Source: Gnetum montanum
Taxonomy: Eukaryota; Streptophyta; Gnetopsida; Gnetales; Gnetaceae
Length of the DNA: 31,762 bases
Direction of reading: 5' to 3'
Assembly (NCBI GenBank): GCA_015680685.1
Contig: MNCI01026517.1
Span: 5,750 to 37,511, forward strand
Below are positions 1 through 9,385 of the stretch, one piece after another. The translations under genes were made by a program, and so were the position numbers. Numbering within the stretch: the first letter of the stretch is position 1; every line of letters starts with the position of its first letter. The notes beneath the pieces are model-generated. The model searched no databases. It saw only the letters and a list, made by a program, of their open reading frames with translations, and was not told the DNA's origin.

Positions 1-1280
1 AAGCATGCTAGACATCACAGAGGTAGTTAGGATCCCCACAAGGCACTTAAAAGATAGCAAGATCAAGCGTTTGAACATAAATAATATCCCACGTTTTGAA
101 GGGGGATACAACGCTGATCCTCAACATCATTTATAGGCATTCCATGATGCTTGTGCCCTGCAAAATATAGATAATGAGTGGCAGAAGCTTAAGTTATTCC
201 CAAAGACACTTACCAAAGAAGCAGAGAGCTAGTACCAGTCCTTAGAACCGAAAACCATCAAGAGGTGGAGTATGATGCTTGAACTATTCAACAACAAATA
301 TCAGACGTACTCCAGAGTGTCCAATTTGTGTAAACAGATCCAAGGCTGGAAACAAGATGCTTATGAATCTTTGGATGCTGCCATGACCCACTACTATACA
401 TTGCTACATGGTTGCCCGGGACATGGGTACACTAAGCAGGATCAACTTCCCCACATTGTGAATGGGCTAAGGAATGAAATGAGAAGAACTCTTGGGACTT
501 ACGCCCAAGGGAGACTTTCCCAACTTAGAGCCCAGGAAGTTGAAAGTTTGTTGGAACAAGTAGCATAAGAAGAGGGTGAGCTATGTAAGAGGGAAAGTGC
601 GGAGGAGTACAACCGCGATCCCTCCCTTCGGAAGAAGGGAGTGAAATTTTGTGATGAAGAGGATGAGTCACCAATCGAAGAGTTGGTGAATTGGAAAACT
701 TTGCCAATCCAAAAGCTAACAACCGAGGTATCAGCCAAAGTAGATCAAATGTGAGATTTCTTGGACTTAAGAATTGAAACAGTTTTGAAAGTTGTAGAAG
801 AGTCTAAGGTAGAGCAAAGTAGTACCAAAGGAAAGAACAAGAGGAGAGATTTAAGCCCTGCACATAACAAGGGTAAGGGTAAAATCACTAACTCCGATGT
901 GGCTGTAGATTCTGACACAAACAATGATGGTGGATGTGAGGTCTACTACTATGACCATCCTAAGGGATGTTGTCCTATTATCTCACATCTNCTGTCACTA
1001 CCAAGCTCGGGAGTACTTCCGAAGCACTACTTCTTTTCCAAGAGACACTCCATACCCACATCATCCTCCTAATCCATCCACACCTCTTCCACCTCAAGTA
1101 GTTCCCGTAACACCTCCTACTCCAACAATGCAAGGGGAACTTCCTCCTCAACCGCAGCAACATCACGCTGCGAGAGCTATAAATATTCAACCTTCTACTG
1201 GTACTAACAACTGTAAAAAGATAAGACCTTACTTTAGAACCAAAATCTTGGACAAACTCTAGCAACAACAAGCAGTTGGG
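1..1280 (+). pseudogene. gag: gag of family A copy 1 (partial, broken)
   Basis: This is the C-terminal two thirds of a Retrotrans_gag-type capsid protein, which would assemble the virus-like particle in the cytoplasm. The conserved block at about 160-560 reads LKLFP, ESWYxSL, RRWSTMLELF, then a region ending GCPGHGYTKQDQLPHI (about 412-460), the arrangement seen in Athila-type gag. It is followed by a Lys-rich segment and a Pro-rich segment. The frame holds TAG at 134 and 230 and TAA at 566. At the matching positions copy 2 has CAG, TGG and CAA, so all three are transition mutations. The frame also changes across the n at 991. No canonical CCHC zinc knuckle is visible, only a Cys-containing stretch near 930-975. 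Confidence 0.85.
991..991. other. Ambiguous base hiding a 287-bp difference
   Basis: A lone n sits between CTCACATCT and CTGTCACTACC. In copy 3 the same two flanks are separated by 30527-30813, and copy 2 has an equivalent stretch after 7069. The n is therefore more likely an assembly join or collapsed gap than a simple base-call ambiguity, although a real deletion with one bad base cannot be excluded. Confidence 0.8.
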
Positions 1281-2176
1281 CACGTGTATAGGCCTCTAAC
1301 CACTAACGCTTCGGAGAACCCTTTAGTCCAACAGCTAAGTACGCAAACGGTTATATTGACACATATCGTAACTAACTGGATAAAGGTGGGCCACCTTCCC
1401 AGGAAACTATCTAACCCTGGGAATCCCTTAATTCATTTATAGATCGTCGAAAATGAACCACATAAGGCTCTTCTTGACTCAGGTTCCAGAGTCAACTTAA
1501 TTTCAAGAAAGATGTATCACGCCTGGAACCTGCCCCAACTTAAGCAGAGCAACATTCAACTAGGGCCGGCAGACGAGTCCATCACCATTCCCTTGGGATT
1601 GGTGGAGGATGTCATCACCACTTGTGTGGTTGGTCCTACCCAGCTAACTTTTTGGTGATCGAAGTGAACAACAATGAAGGGGACTTCCCAATTATAATGG
1701 GAAGGACATGGCTAAGTACAGTAGATGCATGCCTTAGGATCCGCGATCTTTCCTTGGAAATCTCTAAGGTAAACATATGTGGAAAGATCGAGAAGAGGAA
1801 AGTTTTATGTATCACATACAGTGATTCATCGGGTGATGACATGGAGGGATGCTCATCTCCTCCATGTAACAGGTGTGCCCTTGAAACTTTGCAACAAAGA
1901 TGCCTGTATATAGCAACCACACAGCTAGTAGTAGACACCCCGTGGTTGAAAGCTACTCGTAAGAGCAGAAAAATATGCATGGAACGAACTGAGGAAACTC
2001 ATGCTAATAATGAAATCATATATACATTGGAACATGAGCGTTGCCAACTTCCACCCTTGAATCTAAGATCATCGATTGGGAGAAGTTGGGCACTTCTTAG
2101 AAATTCAAATAGACGCTCACTATTTCGGATCTCTCCCTTACAACTCAGTCATGAGGGAGATGGCCACCTATGCTAA
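1281..2176 (+). pseudogene. pro: Aspartic protease (retropepsin) of family A copy 1
   Basis: The protease would cleave the Gag precursor. The active-site loop LLDSGSRVNLIS is intact here (Asp codon at 1476-1478). It is followed by a LADESITIPLGLVEDV strand (about 1565-1612) and, after a small indel near 1620, by the flap-distal motif PIIMGRTWL (about 1690-1716). The order matches Athila-type proteases (DxGASVNLI, LADRS, GIVEDV, LILGRPFL). The frame moves by an indel around 1620-1640, and the C-terminal part is open from 1622 to the TAA-less end at a TAA/TAG-free stretch closing at 2176. Of the three copies only this one keeps the catalytic Asp; copy 2 has Asn and copy 3 has Glu. Confidence 0.82.
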
Positions 2177-2321
2177 TCATATGGGGCCCTCAGTCCTTTT
2201 TCAATTTTTTTTTACATGTTTTTGTTTTACAACGTTTTTTGTCTTACACATTTTTGTTTTACAAATTTCTTTAACTTTTCTAATTTTTGTTTTACAACAT
2301 CGTTATACTTTTCCCTTTTTT

Positions 2322-2341
2322 GTGTGAGTGTGTGTGTGTAT
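2322..2341. repeat. TG microsatellite in family A tail
   Basis: Alternating TG run ending TGTGTGTGTGTATA. The equivalent run in copy 2 is at about 25760-25780. Confidence 0.75.
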
Positions 2342-2622
2342 ACACCCTGTAAGTTTGTCCCATAATAAGTGTTCAGATTGATGGTATGAACTATTTTCAT
2401 ATTGATTGCTAATGTTTAGTTTTTACCTTTAAGTTACAATGTTGATACTAAGGTATGTTTCTTTTGATATGGAAGGCAATGAGATCACTTCATCTATCCA
2501 TCCACTAATTTCTATGCTTTCTCTTGGCTTGGAAATGTATAGTTCCCTTCTAATAAAAACTTTAACGAATTGGTGACTGGGGGTTTCTCAAACTAAGGAA
2601 GGACTCAAGGATTGTAAAGGGT

Positions 2623-2814
2623 ATGACTTCAAGGGAACTTGATGCTTTTGTGTTGGTCATTCTCTTGGGTGCTTAGATGTTTCTTCTTGAGTTTTCTTAC
2701 CGTTCCGATGTTCCCCAATTATCAGAAGCTGAGACAATAAAAATAAGAAGTCTTTGCATGGTTTGGTTCTCACGCATAAAAACACAAAACAACAAAAACA
2801 AACAAACAAAGTGA
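2623..2814 (+). pseudogene. Short hydrophobic reading frame, copy 1 (unrecognised)
   Basis: An ATG at 2623 opens a frame starting MTSRELDAFVLVILLGA. It meets TAG at 2674 and then continues in frame to TGA at 2812. Residues 8-24 are strongly hydrophobic, like a signal anchor or membrane segment. The equivalent in copy 2 (26061-26276) has TAT in place of the TAG and a GTG in place of the ATG. I do not recognise the product. It might be a remnant of an envelope-like gene, or chance hydrophobicity in a T-rich tail. Confidence 0.3.
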
Positions 2815-3691
2815 GAATTCAAAGCACACCCCTTAGATGAAATAAAATTTTAGCTACAAGCACTGGTTATGGAACCAAAAGCATTCTCTCTAACTAAGGC
2901 CCTTCTCACTTCGCATTCACTCCTTTGTTTCGCTGGAATGGTGGTGGATCTTTGAAGATGCATTCTTGTTATCCATGTGGATGGTTTAACCGAATGCATT
3001 GATGCGAAGTCACTGGAAGTGGTTGGTTTGAGGCCGGAGTTGGAATGAGATTTTCCAAGTCACATTAATTATAAACCACACAAGGGGCTGTACACCACCT
3101 TGTTCTTGGGATTCCATTCCATTTCTTTTCTCTCCACCCTTTTCTCTCATTATTCACCTCATTTCTAGTTGTATCATTAGTGTATATATTTTGGTTGCTA
3201 CATTGTTTTCTTTTCGGTTAACTCTAGCGGTTAAGACTTTAACTCTTGTTCCAAAAGACATTCCCAGAGCCTATAGACTCTTTGAATGTGGGTTTGTCAG
3301 GGCATTAACAGCATGAGCCTACTTTGGGGAGGACCCACTGACCTTCCTATTTGGAGCATTAGTTAACTTCTTTTCCTTAACATTTTTGCAATTAATTATT
3401 ATTTTGGTCATTCCCATCTTGACATCCATTTCACTGATGTTTTCAGTTGTCCCTTTTTATCTATCTTTCTTACTCCTTTTCCTTCTTCATTTTAACACTA
3501 CCAGAGGTTCGCGATTATTCATGGGGGTATGGGGCCTACTTTTTTCGATTTTCTCCTAGCCCCAAAATTTTTTGATTTTCTTCCTAACCCCTACACCTTC
3601 GGTAGTCATCATTACAACATCTCCCGGTCCATATTAGCCATACCACAACCTAGCCAATGGACCTACACCGAAGCAAGGTATTAATTACTTA

Positions 3692-3973
3692 ATGATTCAT
3701 TTACACTTGCTAATATATGATTGTGTTGTGTGTGTAGATGGCGATCATGCAAACAATAGATTGGATCTAGAGCTGGAGCAAAACACTTGGAATGAAGTAA
3801 TGTTGAAGCAGCTATACAAGGAGCAAGATTGATGGCGCGCTTATGGATGGACAACAGAAAGCGCAATCTTGGCGTTGGCAGTAGCAACACTTCTTTCTAT
3901 CTCTCTCTTTCTCTCAAGCTACCAAAAAAGACCTAATGTCATTGTAATAAGGTGTTCATCCTTGTTGTCATGA
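3692..3973 (+). pseudogene. Small predicted membrane protein, copy 1 (env-like position)
   Basis: This frame of 93 codons runs from ATG 3692 to TGA 3971 with one internal TGA at 3830; copy 2 has CGA there and is fully open. The encoded protein has an acidic/charged part (DLELEQNTWNEV), a basic-aromatic stretch (RWRAYGW), one clear membrane segment near residues 60-80 and a short tail. A splice-acceptor-like GTGTGTGTAG ends at 3736, just before the GAT that opens the well-conserved part, so the true exon may start there. The position between protease and 3' LTR is where Athila-type elements carry an envelope-like gene. No family was recognised. Confidence 0.45.
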
Positions 3974-4100
3974 ACACCAATTTTGTCAAGCCTTATAATA
4001 ATGATCCATTCACATGTCATCCCATTAGTTCCATTCCCCTCAATAATTCCATATCTTCCCTATATTATTGTAAGGAACTAGAGGACGAGTTTTCATTCAG

Positions 4101-4111
4101 TCAAGGGGGTA
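4101..4111 (+). promoter_or_regulatory. Polypurine tract of family A copy 1
   Basis: TCAAGGGGGTA lies immediately before the TGATGAG that starts the LTR. The matching site in copy 2 is 27541-27551, mutated to TCATGGGGGTA. It would prime plus-strand DNA synthesis. Confidence 0.7.
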
Positions 4112-4138
4112 TGATGAGACGCAATTTGCACAAGCCGT

Positions 4139-4198
4139 GATATCGCTGTCGCTGCTATATCGTGTCTTCCCCTGTGATATCACGTACATGATATCGCG
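4139..4198. repeat. GATATC palindrome cluster in U3 of family A LTR
   Basis: GTGATATCGC, GCTATATCGTG, GTGATATCACG and CATGATATCGCG occur within 60 bp, ending about 16 bp before the TATA box. LTR 27552-28518 has the same cluster with an extra unit. The position suggests enhancer elements; the binding factor is unknown. Confidence 0.6.
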
Positions 4199-4213
4199 AC
4201 CCACCGCCAAATC

Positions 4214-4221
4214 TATAAATA
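4214..4221 (+). promoter_or_regulatory. TATA box of family A LTR
   Basis: TATAAATA, conserved at 27668-27675 in the other LTR. It lies about 170 bp upstream of AATAAA at 4388-4393, the spacing expected for the R region. Confidence 0.65.
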
Positions 4222-4387
4222 AGATGCGGCACTCCCCTCATTTGCATATAGAGTTAGAAGTAGTAAAGCTCTGGTGGATTGATCACCCAAGAGATAGAAT
4301 ATTTTTCATGTGCTCGCAGTAGGAGTCCCCCAACTGAACGGCTCTTTATTCAAGCAGCTTTGTACTTGAACACAAGTTGTGTACAGT

Positions 4388-4393
4388 AATAAA
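4388..4393 (+). terminator. Polyadenylation signal of family A LTR
   Basis: AATAAA, conserved at 27842-27847 in the second LTR and located downstream of the TATA box. Confidence 0.5.
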
Positions 4394-5059
4394 GATGAAC
4401 TTTGTGGATAAACCTTGCAGTACATGGATAGGTTAATTTAATGTTATTTATTACTTTCCTAGTAGCGCGGCATGAGTACAACTTGGTTATGAGCATTGAC
4501 GAATGTGTACATCTAACCAAGGAATCGGCTACTCATTGCGATTAGATTCTCTCACCATTATCTCCTAGAACGTGGGGTAAGTATGACTTGGCTACGAGCA
4601 CCTACGGGTGTGTACGACTAGTCAACGAATCGGCTACTTATCACAGTTAGGCTAGTTAAGTGCCTCAGTATGACCACTTTGAGCACGTGCATTACGTGTG
4701 GTAATCCCAGTAACGATTAGCGTTTGGTAGCCACAGTTGCATAGTTCAGGGTGTGTACGGTAAGTGGGAACAAATGTTGACGCTAGTTAATTTAGACTTA
4801 GGTCCTTAGTTAGAGTTAGTTAGTTTCTTCAACCCTTCACCCTTTCGCATAGGAGATAAACCTAAAAAGACCAAAAAAATCATATACCTCGGACTTACTT
4901 AACCACCATGACAACAACAAGTAATTTGGGAAGACAATGAACGATTAACCCCAAGTATTCCATGGGGCGTTTAGGCATTTAGTTTGCAGAGTTCGACTGG
5001 ATCGCATGTGCGACGCTCGTTTCATATTTTTGAGTGTAGGGGTACCTTGCCACTCATCG

Positions 5060-5078
5060 TAGGCACCATTGCCAGGGA
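5060..5078 (+). promoter_or_regulatory. Primer-binding site of family A copy 2 (tRNA-Asp type)
   Basis: TAGGCACCATTGCCAGGGA is a decayed version of the intact site in copy 3 (28519-28537, containing GGCGCCGTTGCCGGGGA). That site is complementary to the 3' end of plant tRNA-Asp apart from A in place of T at the first position. Three G-to-A changes separate this copy from copy 3. Confidence 0.75.
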
Positions 5079-5196
5079 CTAAGTGTTTGTACGCCAATTA
5101 GAACATTAGGAAATCTTTCACATCGTTGTGAGCCTTAATGAACCTTCAGGTTAATCAAAGAAAAATTATATACGCTAAATTCGCACACCAATAACA

Positions 5197-7620
5197 ATGC
5201 CTTCTTCTCATAAGAGCAACTCACCACCTAAGGACCATACTAGAGACAGTCGGCAAGATAAAAAACATAACCAAAATTAGCCAAGTCCTAAGCAATATAA
5301 GATGACATATACTCATCCTGATGAGTATATTCCTAATTTTACTTTTGTTCTCCATCAAGACGAACAATTGCGGCGGAGAGATTTGCAAGGTAACATCGTG
5401 TTACCCCGAGATCAATCAATCTCTCACATGCTTTTCCGTGCCTTGGTACAGATTGGCATGCAAGAACATTATGTTGAATACGTTGTGGATGATTATGATA
5501 TAAGGGATTATCATCCCACCACTTTGCAACGTATGAGGGACGAAAGGCAGGAGAGCCAACACACATTATTGAAGGGCAACGTTCCCCATGTCCTTAGTGA
5601 AATAGGAGACGAGGAACCCCTCATGGTGGGTTTCTTAGAAAATGATGTTCCTCCTCCTCACAATGGTGAAGAGGTTACGCATTAGAGCCTTCGATCAACT
5701 GTACATGCTATAGGCTCTAATCCCCATAACACCAACTGTTCACGGCAGGAACAACCACTCACGCTAAAGACGGACACTTAGATCGTTACGACAATTGGGG
5801 CCGAAGCAGCCGAAGAGAAGGTAAGAAACATCGCCATGGTGATGGATCCCCTTCCTCTTCTCCTTCATCTCACCATTCACACTCTCCTTCCACATCTGGG
5901 CGCAGCCATCGTGAGCATAAAGATGAGGATAAAAGTAAAAGAGATGAAAGACCTCGACAGGAAGGTCGAGAGGAGTTAGGACAAGGGCAAGGACATAGGG
6001 AGAGTAGGGAACCACCACGTAGACATCATAGAATTCATGACAGGGATGATCATGATGAACCCCTACTTGCTTGAAGCATGCTAGACATCACAGAGGTAGT
6101 TAGGATCCCCACAAGGCACTTAAAAGATAATAGGATCAAGCATTTGGACATAAATAATATCCCACGTTTTGAAGGGGGATACAACACTGATCCTCAACAT
6201 CATTTACAGGCATTTCACGATGCCTGTGCCTTGCAAAATATATATAATGAGTGGCAGAAGCTTAAGTTGTTCCCAAGGACACTCACCAAAGAAGCAGAGA
6301 GCTGGTACCAATCCTTAGAAATGGAAACCATCAGGAGGTGGAGTACGATGCTTGAATTGTTCAACAACAAATATCAGACGTACTCCAGAGTGTCCAATTT
6401 GCATAAGCGGATCCAAGGCTGGAAACAAGGTGCTTATGAATCCTGGGATGCTACCATGTTCTGCTACTATACATTGCTACATCGTTGCCCGAGACATGGG
6501 TATGCTAAGCGGGATCAACTTCACCACATCATGGATGGGCTAAGGAATGAAACAAGAAGAACTCTTGGGACTTACGCCCAAGGGAGACTTTCCCAACTTA
6601 GAGCCCATGAAGTTGAAAGTTTGTTGGAACAAGTAGCACAAGAAGAGGGTGAGCTACATAAGAGGGAATGTGCGGATGAGTACAACTGTGATCCCTCCCT
6701 TTAGAAGAAGGGAGTGAAATTTTGTGATGAAGAGGATGAGTCACCAATCGAAGAGTTGGTGAATCGAAAAACTTTGCCGATCCAAAAGTTAACAACCTAG
6801 GTATCGGCCAAAGTAGATCAAATCTGGGATTCCTTGGACTTAAGAATTAAAATATTTTTGAAAATTGTAGAAGAGTCTAAGGTAAAGCAAAGTAGTGACA
6901 AAGGAAAGAACAAGAGGAGAGATTTAAGCCCTGCACATAACAAGGGTAAGGGAAAAATCACTAACTCCAATGTGGTTGTAGATTCTGACACAGACAATGA
7001 TGGTGGATGTGAGGTCTACTACTATGACCATCCTAAGGGATGTTGTCCTATTATCTCACATCTACCGGAGTCTGGGGTGTATGCATTAAATCGAAGACTT
7101 AATCAATGGCAAACACCCCAAAGGTTGCCTTATCCACAAGGTAACCCAAGGCAGTTCCACCAACCACTAACGTATTATCCAAGTGGAACTCCACCATAGC
7201 CCATCGGATAGCATCAACAATGGAAATACCCAAAATCATGTGGGATGCCATCGCCGAAACAACAGTACCCTTACCGGCAGCCTGACCCTTATGGATATTA
7301 TGTGTAGCAACCAATTTCTCCAAGTGACTCTATCGGTCACGCAACCCCCAACCATCACTACCAAGCTTGGGAGTATTTCCGAAGGACTCCTTCTCCTCCA
7401 GGAGACACTCCATACCCACACCATCCTCCTAATCCATCTGCACCTCTTCCACCTCAAGTAGTTCACGTAACACATCCTGCTCCAACAATGCAAGGGGAAC
7501 TTCCTCCTCAACCGCAGCAATGTCGCACTGCGAGAGCTGTAAATATACAACCTACTGCTGGTTCTGACAACTATAAAAAGATAAGACCTTACTTTACAAG
7601 CAAAAGACCAGACAAACTCT
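5197..7620 (+). pseudogene. gag: gag of family A copy 2 (broken)
   Basis: The start is ATG 5197 (MPSSHKSNSPPKDH), supported by the identical start in copy 3. The N-terminal part (5197-5685) is in one frame. A frameshift lies between 5685 and 6078, and from 6078 the frame stays constant into the protease. The order is: charged N-terminus; a His/Arg/Ser-rich linker (about 5780-6060); the capsid core with LKLFPRTLTKEAESWYQSL (about 6263-6320) and RCPRHGYAKRDQLHHI (about 6483-6530); a Lys-rich stretch (about 6890-6960); and a Pro-rich tail (about 7390-7510). Stops include TAG 7197. It would form the particle shell, but this copy cannot give a full product. Confidence 0.87.
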
Positions 7621-8001
7621 CACAAAAACAAGCAGTTGGACACATGTATAGGCCTCTAACCACTAACGCTTTGGAGAACCCTTTAGTCCAACAGCTAAGT
7701 ATGCAAACAGTTATGTTCACACATACCGTAACTAACTGGATAAAGGTGGGCCACCTTCCTAGGAAACTATCTGACACTGGGAATCCCTTAATTCATTTAC
7801 AGATCACCAAAAATGAACCACATAGGGCTATTCTTAACTTAGGTTCCAGAGTCAACTTAATTTCAAAAAAGATGTATCATGCCTGGAACCTGCCCCAAGT
7901 TAAGAAGAGCAAAACTCAACTAGGGCTGGCAGACTAATCCATCACCATTCCCTTGGGATTGGTGGAGGACGTCATCACCACTGTGTGTGGTTGGTCCTAC
8001 C
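7621..8001 (+). pseudogene. pro: Protease of family A copy 2, 5' half
   Basis: The retropepsin is in the same frame as gag and reaches LGLAD and a stop at 7935-7937. The active-site triplet reads NLG (Asn codon at 7836-7838) where copy 1 has DSG, so catalysis is lost. The frame runs on through the GLVEDVITTV region until element B interrupts it at 8002. The rest is at 25110-25645. Confidence 0.82.
7997..8001. repeat. Target-site duplication of element B, left copy
   Basis: CTACC directly precedes the LTR start TGAAACACC. The same five bases follow the 3' LTR at 25105-25109. Copy 3 has a single uninterrupted version of the site near 31460. Confidence 0.92.
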
Positions 8002-8217
8002 TGAAACACCACAAAATTTTGAGCTTAGTACTTTTCCGACAAGAATCAAGCTAAGTCACGATGCTCCCCAACATGACTAAAGCTTAAGGGACCCACAGAC
8101 ATCTTTAAAGCAGAGTCGAACTTAATGAGGAGTAGTTCCTTGGGACCCACCGACGACCATGACAACATCTACTATCAAACATTGCAACTTCAGAGATCAA
8201 GATACTTAGTCTTCACT

Positions 8218-8460
8218 AAGTATACATTCTCAGCGTATACGCCCAAGTATGCATTCTCAGCATATATGCCCAATGTATATGCCCAACAGGAATAGTGTAT
8301 ACGCCCAGCGTATATGCCCAACATTCTCAGCGTATACGTCCAACATTCTCAGCATATATGCCCAACATTCCCAGCGTATACACCCAGCGTATGCACCCAA
8401 CGTATATGTCCAATGTGCACATCTCACATGTACACTCAGCATGTATAACTAGTGTATACG
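8218..8460. repeat. TATACGC tandem array in the 5' LTR U3
   Basis: Imperfect units of about 11-22 bp built on the palindrome GCGTATACGC followed by CCAACATTCTCA, roughly a dozen in all, many decayed to GCATATATGCC by transitions. The matching array in the 3' LTR is 23965-24235 and has a slightly different unit number. Confidence 0.85.
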
Positions 8461-8710
8461 CCCGACACGCAACCCCCAAAGATAGCACGGAAATAGCACT
8501 TCAGAGCAAGATTTGGTACAAGGCATCAACTCACGCGAACAGAGCAATCATTAGGTGTTGACATCATGCATTTTGGGGTCCATACGCTGAGCATGTACAT
8601 CCTGCATGCTCAGCGTATATGCCAAGCATGCATCCACAGCGTATACGCCTAGCAGATGCAACACATTGTACACTTGTAACATTTCATTCTTTTGCACCTA
8701 GTCAATGCGC

Positions 8711-8716
8711 CACGTG
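8711..8716 (+). promoter_or_regulatory. G-box / ABRE-like site in element B LTR
   Basis: CACGTG inside GCCACGTGTCACCC, 30 bp upstream of the TATA box. It is conserved at 24466-24471 in the 3' LTR. The core ACGTGTC resembles abscisic-acid-response elements; function is inferred. Confidence 0.5.
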
Positions 8717-8745
8717 TCACCCAACTCGAGTCTAACGTCTAAATC

Positions 8746-8754
8746 TATATAAAA
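8746..8754 (+). promoter_or_regulatory. TATA box of element B 5' LTR
   Basis: TATATAAAA, with TATAAAA at 24503-24509 in the other LTR. It is the best core-promoter candidate for element B genomic RNA. Confidence 0.6.
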
Positions 8755-9341
8755 CCCCAAATTTTTCATTAGATTGAGGTTAGCAATTTTTGAGCAAACC
8801 AGAGACAAAGAGAAACAGAGATGCTGAGAGAACATAGCAGAAACCTTGTATGCTGGACCTTACCCTACACGCTGAGCATATAGCTTTTACGTTGTGCCTG
8901 CAGTTGAACCCAACACACAGTCATCCACTGGGGCTATTCGTCCACCTTGTGTCAGAGTCACAACTACATTAGACTGGTGCATTGTAACTCTCATCTCACA
9001 ATAATATTGCTACATTTCTTTGCTAAAATCTGTTACAGTTTTTCATTAATCGTTGCATTTTTATTGTTTACACTCTTGTACGTTTATGCTCCGTTTACAT
9101 CAGCTACGCCATTTATGCTTTGTTTTATATTAGTTATGTCATTTATGTATAACCCAGCATATAGCATATCAGTGTACGTTCGAGAAAATCCTTGCCTGAT
9201 CCGCGTGCGGACCACTTAAGGTACTCTACCTTTGTTAATTCCAGCTTGTCCTCAAGTGAAGGTAGGGTCTTCTGTGCATGTTTGAGGATCTCTTGGTCTC
9301 TATTCTGTTCCAGCCGAAGACCGATGATTTTGGACGGTACA

Positions 9342-9364
9342 GAAATTGGCGCTAGAAGGAGGGC
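9342..9364 (+). promoter_or_regulatory. Primer-binding site of element B
   Basis: Five bases after the LTR end comes TGGCGCTAGAAGGAGGG (9347-9363), starting with the TGG that pairs with a tRNA CCA end. Its 3' half differs from the tRNA-Asp site of family A. I could not assign the tRNA with certainty. Confidence 0.65.
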
Positions 9365-9385
9365 CGAAATTGCTTAAAACTTACT

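Larger units (their letters stand above)
2177..3691 (+). other. Family A 3' tail, mostly non-coding
   Basis: This is a T-rich tract with repeated TTTTGTTTTACA (about 2200-2310), then a TG-rich microsatellite at 2322-2341, then about 1.3 kb with no long reading frame. It is conserved along its length with 25646-27131 of copy 2, including the microsatellite, so it belongs to the element and not to a host gene. The short hydrophobic frame at 2623-2814 is listed separately. Confidence 0.8.
1..4111 (+). mobile_element. Family A retrotransposon copy 1, internal region (5' part outside window)
   Basis: The window opens inside gag of an LTR retrotransposon that continues through protease and a roughly 1.9 kb tail to a polypurine tract at 4101-4111 and the LTR at 4112. 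The same order and near-identical sequence recur at about 6079-8001 plus 25110-27551 (copy 2) and 29539-31762 (copy 3). No reverse transcriptase or integrase lies between protease and LTR, so family A is a gag-protease-only, non-autonomous element of the kind called TR-GAG. Gag and protease resemble Athila-clade Ty3/gypsy elements (family knowledge). Relative to copies 2 and 3 this copy lacks about 287 bp at the single n at 991. Confidence 0.88.
4112..5059 (+). mobile_element. Family A LTR shared by copies 1 and 2
   Basis: This 948-bp LTR starts TGATGAG and ends CTCATCG. The second copy at 27552-28518 ends CTCATCA, giving a 7-bp inverted terminal repeat TGATGAG/CTCATCA. It has a polypurine tract on its left and a primer-binding site on its right, so it serves as 3' LTR of copy 1 and 5' LTR of copy 2. 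Inside are GATATC palindromes (4139-4198), a TATA box (4214) and an AATAAA signal (4388), consistent with U3-R-U5 order. Confidence 0.88.
8002..9341 (+). mobile_element. Element B 5' LTR
   Basis: This 1340-bp LTR begins TGAAACACC and ends TTTTGGACGGTACA. U3 carries an array of GCGTATACGCCCAACATTCT-like units (8218-8460), a second small cluster (8575-8660), a G-box (8711) and a TATA box (8746). It is paired with 23749-25104. Confidence 0.92.

Noticed and set aside
5339-5566. Minus-strand frame over family A gag
   Set aside because: Shadow of the sense gag frame. It has no splice structure like that of the 14-18 kb antisense gene.
8218-8460. Possible CRISPR-like array
   Set aside because: Units are short, directly adjacent, degenerate and duplicated in both LTRs of a plant retrotransposon. 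There are no unique spacers.
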